Shown here piece by piece: positions 16,098 to 23,548 of a DNA stretch of 31,656 nt (the stretch's first letter is position 1; the number at the start of each line of letters is the position of its first letter). The translations under genes and the position numbers were made by a program. The notes under the pieces were generated by a model that saw only the letters and a program-made list of their open reading frames with translations, searched no databases and was not told the origin of the DNA. Source of the DNA: UM-FILTER-42-9 sp038063775 (GTDB taxonomy: Bacteria > Patescibacteriota > Minisyncoccia > Moranbacterales > UBA2206); assembly GCA_038063775.1 (NCBI GenBank), contig JBBTUK010000025.1, positions 1 through 31,656 of the forward strand, given 5' to 3'.

Positions 16098-16126
16098 TTG
16101 ACAATAGGCTATTTTTATGATAATAT
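16098..16126 (+). promoter_or_regulatory. Promoter of the asparagine-synthase-domain gene
   Basis: TTGACA (16098-16103), a 17-base spacer, TAATAT (16121-16126); start near 16133. AGAGGTGA at 16153-16160 is a strong ribosome-binding site for the ATG at 16166, one of the few in this window. Confidence 0.65.
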
Positions 16127-16165
16127 TCCGTGATTCCTTAAAAACCAAAGAAAGAGGTGATAGAG

Positions 16166-16954
16166 ATGATCAGACTAACCTCATGGAGAGAAGCGGTCAC
16201 GTTGCCAGTTATTGGATTTCCGGCCAGATGGTCTTCCCGTGCATTAGAGAGGGTTCTGACCAACTCTATCCATCGGTGCGCCAGATTCGCGCTGAGGAGA
16301 GACGGTGCCATTGCCACTACTCTTTCCGGAGGGCTGGATTCGTCTTTCTGTCTAGCCAAAATCCGCGAAACTTGCGGAGAGAAAATCATGATTTTCACCT
16401 TTACCATTGGGGGCAACGAGAGTCATCCTGATGTCAAGCACGCCCGGATAATTTCCAAAATGTTCAAAACAATCCACGTGGAGATAATCCCGAAACAGGA
16501 GCACTTGATCGAAGCGGAAACTATTTTAAAAAAAACCCAGCCTTCGGTCACCCACGGAGACATCGCTGTATTTTTGGCCTATCAGAAGATAGCTTCCCAT
16601 GACTTCAGGATTGCCATTTCCCATGATGGAATTGATGAGCTTCTCGGTGGATACTGGGACCACCGGAAAGCCCTGACCATGAAGGAAAAGAAAGCGGCCT
16701 TTGTGGACCGGTGGGCGCGCTTGAGCAATGAACACCTCTTGCCATTGGAAGCATCGGCGAGGCACTTCGATATCGGGGTGGCCTTGCCTTATCTTCAACG
16801 AGAAGTCGTTCGTTACATCTCACGGATTCCTCTCAACAAGCGGACAAGCAAGGAGGAAAGCAAGATTCCGTTGCGGGAAATCGCGCGGAAATACTTACCA
16901 ATCGAAATCATTGAAAGAAAGAAAATGGGCTTTTGTAGCGCTCTCGATGACTAG
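16166..16954 (+). CDS. Stand-alone asparagine synthase (PP-loop) domain protein
   Basis: 262 aa corresponding to the C-terminal, ATP-pyrophosphatase half of asparagine synthetase B. The PP-loop is TLSGGLDSSFCLAK (residues 54-60 are SGGLDSS). A second ATP/aspartate-site motif reads SHDGIDELLGGYWDH near 156, and the family end motif ERKKMGFCSA closes the protein. The N-terminal glutaminase domain with its Cys1 nucleophile is absent, so it would use free ammonia or a partner, or act on a different substrate (PP-loop relatives adenylate several acids). ATG 16166 is preferred over GTG 16157 because the GTG lies inside the Shine-Dalgarno sequence. The gene has its own promoter and terminator and looks richer in G+C than its neighbours, which may indicate transfer. 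Confidence 0.85.
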   Translation: MIRLTSWREAVTLPVIGFPARWSSRALERVLTNSIHRCARFALRRDGAIATTLSGGLDSSFCLAKIRETCGEKIMIFTFTIGGNESHPDVKHARIISKMFKTIHVEIIPKQEHLIEAETILKKTQPSVTHGDIAVFLAYQKIASHDFRIAISHDGIDELLGGYWDHRKALTMKEKKAAFVDRWARLSNEHLLPLEASARHFDIGVALPYLQREVVRYISRIPLNKRTSKEESKIPLREIARKYLPIEIIERKKMGFCSALDD

Positions 16955-16978
16955 GCGCACAGATCCGATTTGTCTCAG

Positions 16979-17015
16979 GGCACCTGCGGGAGAATTCCCA
17001 AGGGTGCCGTTTTTT
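16979..17015 (+). terminator. Rho-independent terminator after the asparagine-synthase-domain gene
   Basis: GGCACC pairs with GGTGCC, with an inner GGGA / TCCC stem, followed by G and six T. The T-run overlaps the -35 box of the next promoter. Confidence 0.85.
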
Positions 17016-17041
17016 ACAAAAATTGGTTTTTGAAATATAAT
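17013..17041 (+). promoter_or_regulatory. Promoter of the His/Cys-rich protein gene
   Basis: TTTACA (17013-17018), a 17-base spacer, TATAAT (17036-17041). The start near 17048 leaves about eight bases of leader. Confidence 0.65.
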
Positions 17042-17055
17042 AAAAGTCATAACTT

Positions 17056-17325
17056 ATGGATATTTTATATCTTTTTCACCACATCCATCACAAAGGCGAA
17101 GGCCACGCCGTTCATCATTGTGGCGGAGAGCATAAGAAAATTGATATCGCAGTAGATTATTTAATTCAGCACTGTTCCTGCGGAAAACATTCAATTGATA
17201 AAGAATTTGCCATTGGCCACGGAACAAATGAAAATTTGGATACCGCGAAAGTGAGGATTAAATTTTTGGAAAAATGTCCTGACGACGGATGGCACATCGA
17301 AAGCGGAGTTAAAGCGCAAGCTTAG
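17056..17325 (+). CDS. Small His/Cys-rich protein, putative metal binding
   Basis: An 89-aa soluble protein of no family I can name. The first 25 residues are crowded with histidine (LFHHIHHKGEGHAVHHCGGE). A CSCGKHS motif follows near residue 40, with another His in AIGHGTNE, and FLEKCPDDGWHIES near the end. In all there are about ten His and four Cys, enough for one or more zinc, iron or copper sites. There is no signal peptide or membrane segment. It has its own consensus promoter and an almost leaderless start, and sits just upstream of a cupin and the iron-sulfur genes, so a metal-handling role is plausible but unproven. Confidence 0.7.
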   Translation: MDILYLFHHIHHKGEGHAVHHCGGEHKKIDIAVDYLIQHCSCGKHSIDKEFAIGHGTNENLDTAKVRIKFLEKCPDDGWHIESGVKAQA

Positions 17326-17340
17326 CTTAAAAGCTGCTTG

Positions 17341-17415
17341 ACCCCGTAGTAGATTTTCGGCTTTTTGTATTTTTAGTCCCGCCACGGCGGGACAGCTGAA
17401 AACTCACTACGGGGT
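17341..17415. repeat. Intergenic inverted-repeat element, GTAGT family, divergent copy
   Basis: ACCCCGTAGT (17341-17350) and ACTACGGGGT (17406-17415) are perfect inverted ends, extended inward by GATTTTCGGCT and, on the other strand, AGTTTTCAGCT. The core holds the perfect palindrome GTCCCGCCACGGCGGGAC (17376-17393). The ends resemble the three other GTAGT-family copies. The right end runs directly into the TTGACA of the next promoter. Confidence 0.7.
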
Positions 17416-17443
17416 TGACAGGAAAATCGGTTTTTTGTATAAT
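17415..17443 (+). promoter_or_regulatory. Consensus promoter of the cupin gene
   Basis: TTGACA (17415-17420), a 17-base spacer, TATAAT (17438-17443): a perfect sigma-70 match, the strongest in this window. Start near 17450, leader about 31 bases. It may also drive the Rrf2-iscS-iscU genes downstream. Confidence 0.85.
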
Positions 17444-17480
17444 CTAAATGCATACTTAATTAGTAGGCTTTAGAACGCAT

Positions 17481-17789
17481 ATGGAAAAAAACTGGGAAAA
17501 TGTAAAAGAGCTGATTGAATATCCAAAGCAGGGGATAGTCAGCAAGGAAATTATCAAAACGGATAAAGTTGATGCCACGCTTTTTTGCATGGCCGAAAAT
17601 ACTTCCATCTCCGAACACACTTCCACCAAAGAGGGGATTGTCCTGGTACTTGAAGGAAAAGGAATATTCACTTTGATGGGAGAAGAGATTTCGATGGCTC
17701 CGAGAGTGTTTATTTCCATGAAAAATAACGCCATCCATTCGATAAAAGCGGAAGAAAACACGTCATTTATTCTAATATTAACTAGTTAA
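17481..17789 (+). CDS. Cupin-domain protein
   Basis: A 102-aa single-domain cupin (Cupin_2 type). The first cupin motif is represented by ISEHTSTKEGIVLVLEGKG (about residues 44-62) and the second by the region APRVFISMKNNAIHSIKAEE (about 74-93). The metal-ligand set is reduced to E45, H46, E52 and H87, so metal binding is possible. Such proteins bind small ligands or catalyse simple reactions; the ligand is unknown. It is driven by the best promoter in the window and ends four bases before the Rrf2-type regulator, so it is probably the first gene of the iron-sulfur operon. Cytoplasmic. Confidence 0.8.
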   Translation: MEKNWENVKELIEYPKQGIVSKEIIKTDKVDATLFCMAENTSISEHTSTKEGIVLVLEGKGIFTLMGEEISMAPRVFISMKNNAIHSIKAEENTSFILILTS

Positions 17790-17793
17790 GAAC

Positions 17794-18201
17794 ATGAAGT
17801 TTTCCACGAGGGCTGAATATGGGCTGAAAGCCATGGCCAATTTGGCTAAGGATTTTCCGGGCCAAAAAGTTTTGAGACAGATTTCCAAGGAAGAAAAAAT
17901 TTCCGTGAAATACCTGGAAAGGCTTATCGGAGAGCTTCGTAAAAAAGATTTGGTCAAAAGCCAAAAGGGGAAAAACGGCGGATACACGCTCGGTAAAAAT
18001 CCCAAAAATATCCGAGTAGGGGAGATCGTGGAGATTTTAGACGGTCCGATTTCTCCGATGCGGTGCGTCGGAAAATTTTGCGCGCTGGAACATCAATGCT
18101 CTTCCAGTTTTGTTTGGGCAAAGGTCGGAGCGCAAATCAAAAAAACGCTTTACGCCATAAAACTAAGTGAATTAATAAAGCATAATAATTATTTATCATA
18201 A
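17794..18201 (+). CDS. iscR: Rrf2-family transcriptional regulator (IscR-like)
   Basis: A 135-aa winged-helix regulator. The N-terminus MKFSTRAEYGLKAMANLAKD is diagnostic of Rrf2 proteins, with the recognition helix around ISVKYLERLIGELRKKDLVK and the wing GKNGGYTLGKNP. Three cysteines in the cluster-binding position (C91, C96, C102 in CVGKFCALEHQC) match the IscR ligand set, with C-x4-C-x5-C spacing instead of x5/x5. It is therefore likely to sense Fe-S status and control this operon. Its stop overlaps the iscS start by one base. The symbol follows from context as well as sequence; another Rrf2 type such as CymR is less likely because of the cysteines. Confidence 0.88.
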   Translation: MKFSTRAEYGLKAMANLAKDFPGQKVLRQISKEEKISVKYLERLIGELRKKDLVKSQKGKNGGYTLGKNPKNIRVGEIVEILDGPISPMRCVGKFCALEHQCSSSFVWAKVGAQIKKTLYAIKLSELIKHNNYLS

Positions 18202-19424
18202 TGAAGCGCATATATCTAGACTACGCCGCAACTACACCAGTCGATAAAGAAGTTTTTAAAGAAATAAAGCCCTATTTCAGCCAGAAATTCGGTAATGCCA
18301 TGTCTATTCATAGTTTCGGGCAAGAGGCACTCGCGGCCATAGACCAAGCCCGGGGCCAGGCGGCCAAGTTTTTTCGGGCAGCCTCCTCGGAAATAATTTT
18401 CACCAGCGGCGCTACGGAAGCCAATAACCTGGCGATCAAAGGAGTCGTAAAATCCTACCGTTCGTACTATAAAAGTGGGAAAAAGCCGCATATTATAACT
18501 ACGTCTTTTGAGCACCACTGTGTTTTGCATGCCTGCAAGTCTGTCGAGAAAGAAGGATTGGCCGAAGTTACATATGTGAGACCTGGGAAAGACGGCATCA
18601 TAAAAACTGCCGATATTAAAAGATCGATCAGGCCGAACACGATTTTGGTTTCGGTTATGTATGTCAACAACGAAATTGGAACCGTCCAGCCGATTGCCGA
18701 AATTGGAAGACTGGTCAAAGAAATAAATTCCAGAAGATCGGATAAAAAGAACCGGCTAACTTTCCATACCGACGCCACTCAGGCTATAAATTATTTTAAT
18801 TGCGACGTTCAGAAGCTGGGAGTGGATCTGATGAGCATGTCGGCGCACAAAATTTATGGGCCGAAAGGAGTTGGGCTGCTTTATATAAGAAAGGGGACTC
18901 CAATCAGGCAAATCAAGCAAGGTGGCGACCAGGAATACAAAATGCGGGCCGGAACCCACAATGTTTCCGGAATTGTCGGACTGGGGAAGGCCATAGAGCT
19001 CGTAGCGAAAAACGCCGAGCGCGAAACGCCGAGGATAAAAAAATTGCGGGATTATTTGATCAAAAAAGTGCTGAAAGAAATTTCGAAATCCAAATTGAAC
19101 GGATCAAAAATAAAACGCTCGCCCAACAATGTAAATTTCAGCTTTCAAAACACTGAAGGGGAAGGATTGATACTTTCGCTGGATATGGAAGGCGTAGCTG
19201 CTTCAACTGGGTCCGCCTGCTCGTCCGGGGCGCTTACGCCATCTCATGTTTTGCTTTCCATCGGGCTCAAGCCGGAGGAAGCGCATGGATCACTCCGGAT
19301 GACGCTCGGCAAATACACGACTAAAAAAGAGGTAGACGCGGCCATTGCGAAGCTAAAAAACGTAATTGGGAGGTTAAGAAAAATATCCGGTCACGTTCTA
19401 GATGATTTTTATTCAAAAAAATAA
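18201..19424 (+). CDS. iscS: Cysteine desulfurase
   Basis: PLP-dependent enzyme that takes sulfur from cysteine as an enzyme persulfide for Fe-S clusters and tRNA thiolation; 407 aa. It starts MKRIYLDYAATTPVDKEV and contains FTSGATEANNLAIKG and SVMYVNNEIGTVQPI. The PLP lysine is K217 in SMSAHKIYGPKG, and the active-site C340 lies in the mobile loop TGSACSSGALTPSHVL. The C-terminus SLRMTLGKYTTKKEVD is as in class I IscS/NifS. It overlaps iscR by one base (TAATG) and is followed within five bases by iscU, so the three form one translational unit. Confidence 0.96.
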   Translation: MKRIYLDYAATTPVDKEVFKEIKPYFSQKFGNAMSIHSFGQEALAAIDQARGQAAKFFRAASSEIIFTSGATEANNLAIKGVVKSYRSYYKSGKKPHIITTSFEHHCVLHACKSVEKEGLAEVTYVRPGKDGIIKTADIKRSIRPNTILVSVMYVNNEIGTVQPIAEIGRLVKEINSRRSDKKNRLTFHTDATQAINYFNCDVQKLGVDLMSMSAHKIYGPKGVGLLYIRKGTPIRQIKQGGDQEYKMRAGTHNVSGIVGLGKAIELVAKNAERETPRIKKLRDYLIKKVLKEISKSKLNGSKIKRSPNNVNFSFQNTEGEGLILSLDMEGVAASTGSACSSGALTPSHVLLSIGLKPEEAHGSLRMTLGKYTTKKEVDAAIAKLKNVIGRLRKISGHVLDDFYSKK

Positions 19425-19428
19425 ATTT

Positions 19429-19815
19429 ATGAAATATTCAAAAAAAGTTTTGAAACACTTTACGCATCCCCATAATCAGGGGATAATGAAAAATCCCTCC
19501 GGCGTAGGAATGGTCGGCAATCCGGTCTGCGGAGATTTAATGAAGATTTACATCAAAGTGGAGAAGGACAAGCAGAAAGGCGAATTCATTCAGGATATAA
19601 AATTCGAAACACTCGGCTGTGCTTCGGCCATTGCCACTTCTTCCATGATCACGGATTTGGCTAATGGCAAAACACTTAAAGAAGCTTCAAAAATTACTCG
19701 GAAAGATGTTGCGGAACATCTGGAAGGACTGCCGCCGATAAAGATGCACTGTTCCAATCTGGCGGATGAAGCCTTGCACGCGGCAATTAAGGATTATGCC
19801 AACAAGAAAAAATAA
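19429..19815 (+). CDS. iscU: Iron-sulfur cluster scaffold protein
   Basis: Assembly scaffold on which IscS sulfur and iron form a [2Fe-2S] cluster; 128 aa. The start at 19429 gives MKYSKKVLKHFTHPHNQG, the normal family start. An upstream ATG at 19402 lies within the iscS end and would add nine unrelated residues. All three ligand cysteines are present: C34 (NPVCGD, with the neighbouring Asp), C64 (LGCASAIATSS) and C108 (MHCSNLADEAL). The LPPxK motif that HscA binds is present as LPPIKMHC. No hscA, hscB, fdx or iscA gene is adjacent, so this is a minimal operon. Confidence 0.95.
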   Translation: MKYSKKVLKHFTHPHNQGIMKNPSGVGMVGNPVCGDLMKIYIKVEKDKQKGEFIQDIKFETLGCASAIATSSMITDLANGKTLKEASKITRKDVAEHLEGLPPIKMHCSNLADEALHAAIKDYANKKK

Positions 19816-19849
19816 ATTTTTTTTACTTTCCAATTATTATTTTTTAAAT

Positions 19850-20404
19850 ATGGCGTATCGAAATACTCCTAAACTCGCTCTTCCACTAAGAGATATAAAA
19901 AAGATCGCCTCTGATTTCAGGCAAAGAAATGCTTACGATAAAAAATATTGGGGGATTCATTTAGGTACCGACATAGAAGCTTCGGCGGAAACCGAGGTTT
20001 TTTCAGCTGGGCGCGGCGTAATTGTATATTCAAAGCTTCATCCGGGAGTATTTTCCCCCGAAGGGAAAATTTTGAAGAGAAACTGGGGAGGCATTGTAAT
20101 TATCGCCCACAAAAATTTAAAAGAAAAGAAAATTTTTTATTCGCTTTATGGGCATCTGGGAAAACGCTACGTGAAAAAAGGGGACCCCGTGGAAATAGGG
20201 GAGTTAATCGGGCGGATTGGAAAATCAATGACAGAATCCAATGGAATATGGGAGGATGAGCATCTGCATTTTGCGATTTATTCCGGACCATACCATGCAA
20301 AAGTTTTACCGGGCTATTATAAAGAAGAAGAAAAAAATACCAACTTAAAATTTTGGCAAGACCCCTTTGATTTTATAAAAAAATATAACTTCAGATATAT
20401 CTAA
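19850..20404 (+). CDS. M23 family (LytM-type) metallopeptidase
   Basis: 184-aa single-domain zinc peptidase that would cleave peptidoglycan cross-bridges or similar peptides. The zinc ligands are visible as HLGTD (His and Asp, near residue 42) and the H-x-H of EHLHFAIYSG (near 140), with FYSLYGHLGKRYVKKGDPVE between. The start MAYRNTPKLALPLRD is preferred over 19766, which would overlap iscU. No signal peptide is seen, so export is uncertain. It lies 34 bases after iscU, probably as the last gene of the operon, and ends at a terminator. Its link with Fe-S genes may only be positional. Confidence 0.85.
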   Translation: MAYRNTPKLALPLRDIKKIASDFRQRNAYDKKYWGIHLGTDIEASAETEVFSAGRGVIVYSKLHPGVFSPEGKILKRNWGGIVIIAHKNLKEKKIFYSLYGHLGKRYVKKGDPVEIGELIGRIGKSMTESNGIWEDEHLHFAIYSGPYHAKVLPGYYKEEEKNTNLKFWQDPFDFIKKYNFRYI

Positions 20405-20503
20405 ATCTCCAGTCATCTTAGGCGAGGAGTGCGGATAAAAGCCCGGTTAAAAAGAAACTTAGAGGGTCGCACAATATAGCTTTTGCGACATTATGCTTTA
20501 TTT

Positions 20504-20532
20504 AAAAAGGCTTATACTCAAGAAGCCTTTTT
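20504..20532. terminator. Bidirectional terminator between the M23 and C39-like genes
   Basis: AAAAAGGCTT and AAGCCTTTTT form a perfect 10-bp stem with a nine-base loop, with A- and T-runs on both strands; the stop of the minus-strand gene lies at its edge. Upstream, GTCGCA and TGCGAC (20466-20489) make a further weak hairpin. Confidence 0.85.
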
Positions 20533-21841
20533 AGTTGTATATAATTGCCTGTTCAAGAACGGTACTGCTTTTCGGACTCATGGCGCCCATAAGCGCCTGG
20601 GTTGTTTTCAAATATAAATTCGCTCCGAAGTATGGGTCATGGACTATGTAATCTTTGGAATCCTTATTATGGATCACAACGTAATGCCCTCCCCCACCAC
20701 TTGTCTTTTTCACATACACAATCACCAGCTGTTTCTTTTTTAAGGCCTCATCAACTTTGGACCAATTCACACTGGTATGCGCAATTGATGAAGCTAATTG
20801 GATATTTGGTAACCATGAAGCAGGCCATTTAATGAGATCGTATGAAAAAATTGGTTGCTTGACCATTTTGCCCGGGTCAATACTGGCTCCGTAGTATTTA
20901 AATACCATTGAAAGCGCGGCGACGGCGCAGCCGTAATCCTTCATCAGTGATCCGGAATTTCCGATGGTCATTTTTCCCCAGCGCGGATCTCGTTGGGAAA
21001 AATACCAGCTGGTTGAAGCCCAATATTTCGCGTCTGGCTTGGGATATTTGCCGACGCTGGCCAAGACATCCGCAGAGTTTCCTGATGCTCCGAAATTAAA
21101 AAGTTCCAGTTTCTGCTGTTCGACCCGGGCCAGAAGGGCCTGATATTTTGCCTCTTCGCCCTGTGTTTTTGACAAAAGGGATTTTTTTTGCGTTTCTGTC
21201 GCCTGCAGATCATATTTCCTGTCTTCCAGCTGTAATTTTAACTTTTCATTTTCCAATTTAATATCGGACAACTTATTCTGCTCCGTTTCCAATTCTTTCT
21301 TGGCTGTCCGAATTGTTGCCAAAACATCCTTAACTCGCTCGCTTGTTTGGCCGATAAAATCAGATTGATTCAAGATGTCAGAAAAATTTTTATTGATTAA
21401 AACGATATTTAAAACTCCTTCCTGATAGTCTTCATAATATAATTGCATCAGTCTTTCTAAGAGCGCCGTTTGATATTTGATCAAAGCTTCCTTGGAGGCT
21501 ATTTGTTTTTCAAAGTCTTGTATCTGCTCGTCCAGTGTTTCGGTCTTGTTGAGAGTTACCACCAGATTTTGTTGGTTTCTGGACTGCTCCAGGTCAATAA
21601 CCTCCATCTGCTTCTGCAAAGTGTTCTGCTGCTTATTTTTGATGTCGATCAGATCCTGGTACGCCTCGGCTTTTTTCTCCAGCTCTTCGCATTTTTTCTT
21701 GTCATCGCCGGTCAATAGGCTGCAATCGGAGCTTTCAGCTTTTCTTACATTTTGAGAAACAAAAACCGCCAAAATTAAAATAATTGCGGCGGCAAAGACT
21801 TGCGCGAATCCAGCTATTTTTTTGTGTTTTGTTTTTTCCAT
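20531..21841 (-). CDS. Secreted coiled-coil protein with C39-like cysteine peptidase domain
   Basis: 436 aa. An N-terminal signal/anchor segment (about 10-32, AGFAQVFAAAIILILAVFVS) is followed by a long coiled coil (about 45-260, rich in Lys, Glu, Gln, as in CwlO/EnvC/PcsB). The C-terminal papain-like domain is of the peptidase C39_2 type, starting YFSQRDPRWGKMTIG. The catalytic Cys is C305 (DYGCAVAALSM) and the His is H386 (GGGGHYVVIH), with a final DPYFG. This plan suits a coiled-coil-regulated wall hydrolase or an envelope protease. The ATG lies in the end of repeat copy B, which also contains its candidate promoter. It is the only gene on its transcript. Confidence 0.85.
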   Translation of the reverse strand: MEKTKHKKIAGFAQVFAAAIILILAVFVSQNVRKAESSDCSLLTGDDKKKCEELEKKAEAYQDLIDIKNKQQNTLQKQMEVIDLEQSRNQQNLVVTLNKTETLDEQIQDFEKQIASKEALIKYQTALLERLMQLYYEDYQEGVLNIVLINKNFSDILNQSDFIGQTSERVKDVLATIRTAKKELETEQNKLSDIKLENEKLKLQLEDRKYDLQATETQKKSLLSKTQGEEAKYQALLARVEQQKLELFNFGASGNSADVLASVGKYPKPDAKYWASTSWYFSQRDPRWGKMTIGNSGSLMKDYGCAVAALSMVFKYYGASIDPGKMVKQPIFSYDLIKWPASWLPNIQLASSIAHTSVNWSKVDEALKKKQLVIVYVKKTSGGGGHYVVIHNKDSKDYIVHDPYFGANLYLKTTQALMGAMSPKSSTVLEQAIIYN

Positions 21842-21981
21842 GTCTGGTAGTGAAATTTCGACCGAGTCTCGAAAACGGAATTTCTAAAAGTAACAATTAT
21901 ATTAACAAATAACACCCACGCAAGCAAATGCAATCCCAGATGATTTTGGTAAATATCATGCCAAAATTCTTACTGGGCATA
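21839..21981. repeat. Intergenic inverted-repeat element, GTAGT family, copy B
   Basis: 143 bp. The left end is CATGTCTGGTAGTGAAATTT (21839 onward); the right end reads, on the other strand, TTATGCCCAGTAAGAATTTT. The left CAT is the start codon of the minus-strand C39-like gene. The interior differs from copies A and C and holds a candidate promoter. About 44 bases beyond it, up to 22025, show nothing recognisable. Confidence 0.7.
21896..21923 (-). promoter_or_regulatory. Candidate promoter inside repeat copy B
   Basis: On the minus strand TTGCGT (21918-21923), a 16-base spacer and TATAAT (21896-21901), directed at the C39-like gene; leader about 50 bases. Confidence 0.4.
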
Positions 21982-22025
21982 AGAAAAAGACCCTTGCACG
22001 AGTCAATTATATCATAAAAACATGG

Positions 22026-23510
22026 TTATTTCAAGCCAGAGGCTTTATTTAAAGCAAAATCTAGCCTTTTTAGCGACTCTTCCCGGCCTAAAACCCAGGC
22101 AACTTCGAAAGGTGAGGGCGATTTTTGCTCTCCGGTTAAGGCAGCGCGGAGCGGCCAAAGTAGGTCTCCCCGCTTCTCTCCGGCGGCTTTCAGCAAGGCT
22201 TTTTCCAAATTTTCCTTGGTCCAATCTTTTTGGTCTATTTTTTCCAAGACGCATTTTGATTTATCCAGCGAATTTTTCAAGTCGGGAAATGACATATCTT
22301 TCCATTTAAGAAGCTCCCGAGGGTAATCAACATTCTGGAAGAAAAACTTGTTGTGCTCCCCTACTTCGGACAAATTGTTCAAGCGGTCCTGCTCGACAGC
22401 CAGAACTTTTTTTAAATATTCTTCGGATTTTTTTTCTTCCGACACGCCCTGGTAAAAATTTTTCTGCTGGAAAAATTCCAAGGATTTTTCATATAATTCT
22501 TCAAGCGACAATTTTTTAATATACTCTGAATTCAGCCAGTTCAGTTTTTTCAGATCAAACACCGCTCCACCTTTATGAACATGACTTAAATCGAATTTTT
22601 CTATCAACTCTTCCAATGAAAATATCTCCTGGGTGCTACCTTCGCCTGGATTCCAGCCCAAGAGAGCAATGAAATTAATCAACGCTTCTTTCAAATACCC
22701 CCTTTTAACATAATCTTCCAGTGACACGTCGCCTTGTCTTTTGGAAAGTTTGGAACGATCCGCATTGAGTAGCAGCGGCAGATGGGCGAACTCAGGAATT
22801 GTCCAGTCAAAAGCTCTATAAAGCAAAATATGCTTTGGAGTGCTCGGAATCCACTCATCGCCACGAATAACGTGGGTTATTTCCATCAAGTGATCATCTA
22901 CAATGTTGGCCAAGTGGTAAGTCGGATAGCCGTCAGATTTCAAAAGTATCTGGTCATCAATTGTATTCGTGTCTATTTTTACTTTTCCGCGAATCGCATC
23001 CGTGAATTCAACCGTTTCATTCTTGGGAATTTTGAGCCTGATTGTGTGCGGACAATTTTCCTTCAGGCTTTGATTGATCTGCTCTTCACTGATATTTTGC
23101 AAACAATATTGGTCGTACATCGGGGCTTGGCGCTTTGAAGCTTGTTCTTCCCGCAAGGCCTGTAGCCTTTCCGGTTCGCAAAAGCAATAATAGGCCTTGC
23201 TCATCCGGACGAGTTCTCGAGCATATTTTTGATATATTTCTAGCCTTTCCGACTGAATATATGGGCCTTCATCGTAATCAAGTCCGAGCCATTTTAGGGA
23301 TTTCAGTAAGCTTTCCAGTGAACCTTCCACTAAGCGCACCCGGTCCGTATCTTCAATACGCAAAATAAAGTTGCCTTTATTTTTCCGGGCAAACAAAAAA
23401 TTGTATAGCGCGGTTCTTGCTCCTCCGATATGCAAGTATCCTGTCGGCGACGGCGCGAATCTAACGCGAATTTTTTTTACCCCATTAGATGTTTTGCCAT
23501 TAATATTCAT
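22026..23510 (-). CDS. gltX: Glutamyl-tRNA synthetase
   Basis: Class I synthetase that charges tRNA-Glu; 494 aa. The ATP site is FAPSPTGYLHIGGARTALYN (HIGH-type motif near residue 27), followed by FILRIEDTDRVR. The KMSKS-type loop is KLSKRQGDVSLEDYVKRG near residue 250. The helical anticodon-binding part runs to the C-terminus. With no GatCAB visible here, whether it also charges tRNA-Gln (non-discriminating form) cannot be told. It is downstream of the WecG/TagA gene on the same strand, and a small palindrome (23519-23540) precedes the ATG. GGGGAAAA may serve as the ribosome-binding site. Confidence 0.96.
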   Translation of the reverse strand: MNINGKTSNGVKKIRVRFAPSPTGYLHIGGARTALYNFLFARKNKGNFILRIEDTDRVRLVEGSLESLLKSLKWLGLDYDEGPYIQSERLEIYQKYARELVRMSKAYYCFCEPERLQALREEQASKRQAPMYDQYCLQNISEEQINQSLKENCPHTIRLKIPKNETVEFTDAIRGKVKIDTNTIDDQILLKSDGYPTYHLANIVDDHLMEITHVIRGDEWIPSTPKHILLYRAFDWTIPEFAHLPLLLNADRSKLSKRQGDVSLEDYVKRGYLKEALINFIALLGWNPGEGSTQEIFSLEELIEKFDLSHVHKGGAVFDLKKLNWLNSEYIKKLSLEELYEKSLEFFQQKNFYQGVSEEKKSEEYLKKVLAVEQDRLNNLSEVGEHNKFFFQNVDYPRELLKWKDMSFPDLKNSLDKSKCVLEKIDQKDWTKENLEKALLKAAGEKRGDLLWPLRAALTGEQKSPSPFEVAWVLGREESLKRLDFALNKASGLK

Positions 23511-23518
23511 AATATTTT

Positions 23519-23540
23519 CCCCGAGGATTATCTAGCGGGG
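23519..23540. repeat. Short palindrome before gltX
   Basis: CCCCG (23519-23523) and CGGGG (23536-23540) flank a 12-base loop, nine bases before the gltX ATG on the minus strand. It may be a degenerate dispersed palindrome or an intercistronic hairpin. Confidence 0.4.
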
Positions 23541-23548
23541 TTCATAAA

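Noticed and set aside
19402..19428. iscU start at ATG 19402
   Set aside because: It overlaps the end of iscS, and its nine extra residues are absent from the family.
20405..20503. Possible small RNA or tRNA in the gap after the M23 gene
   Set aside because: A weak hairpin (GTCGCA / TGCGAC) is present, but there is no promoter, no tRNA arms and no recognisable RNA family pattern.
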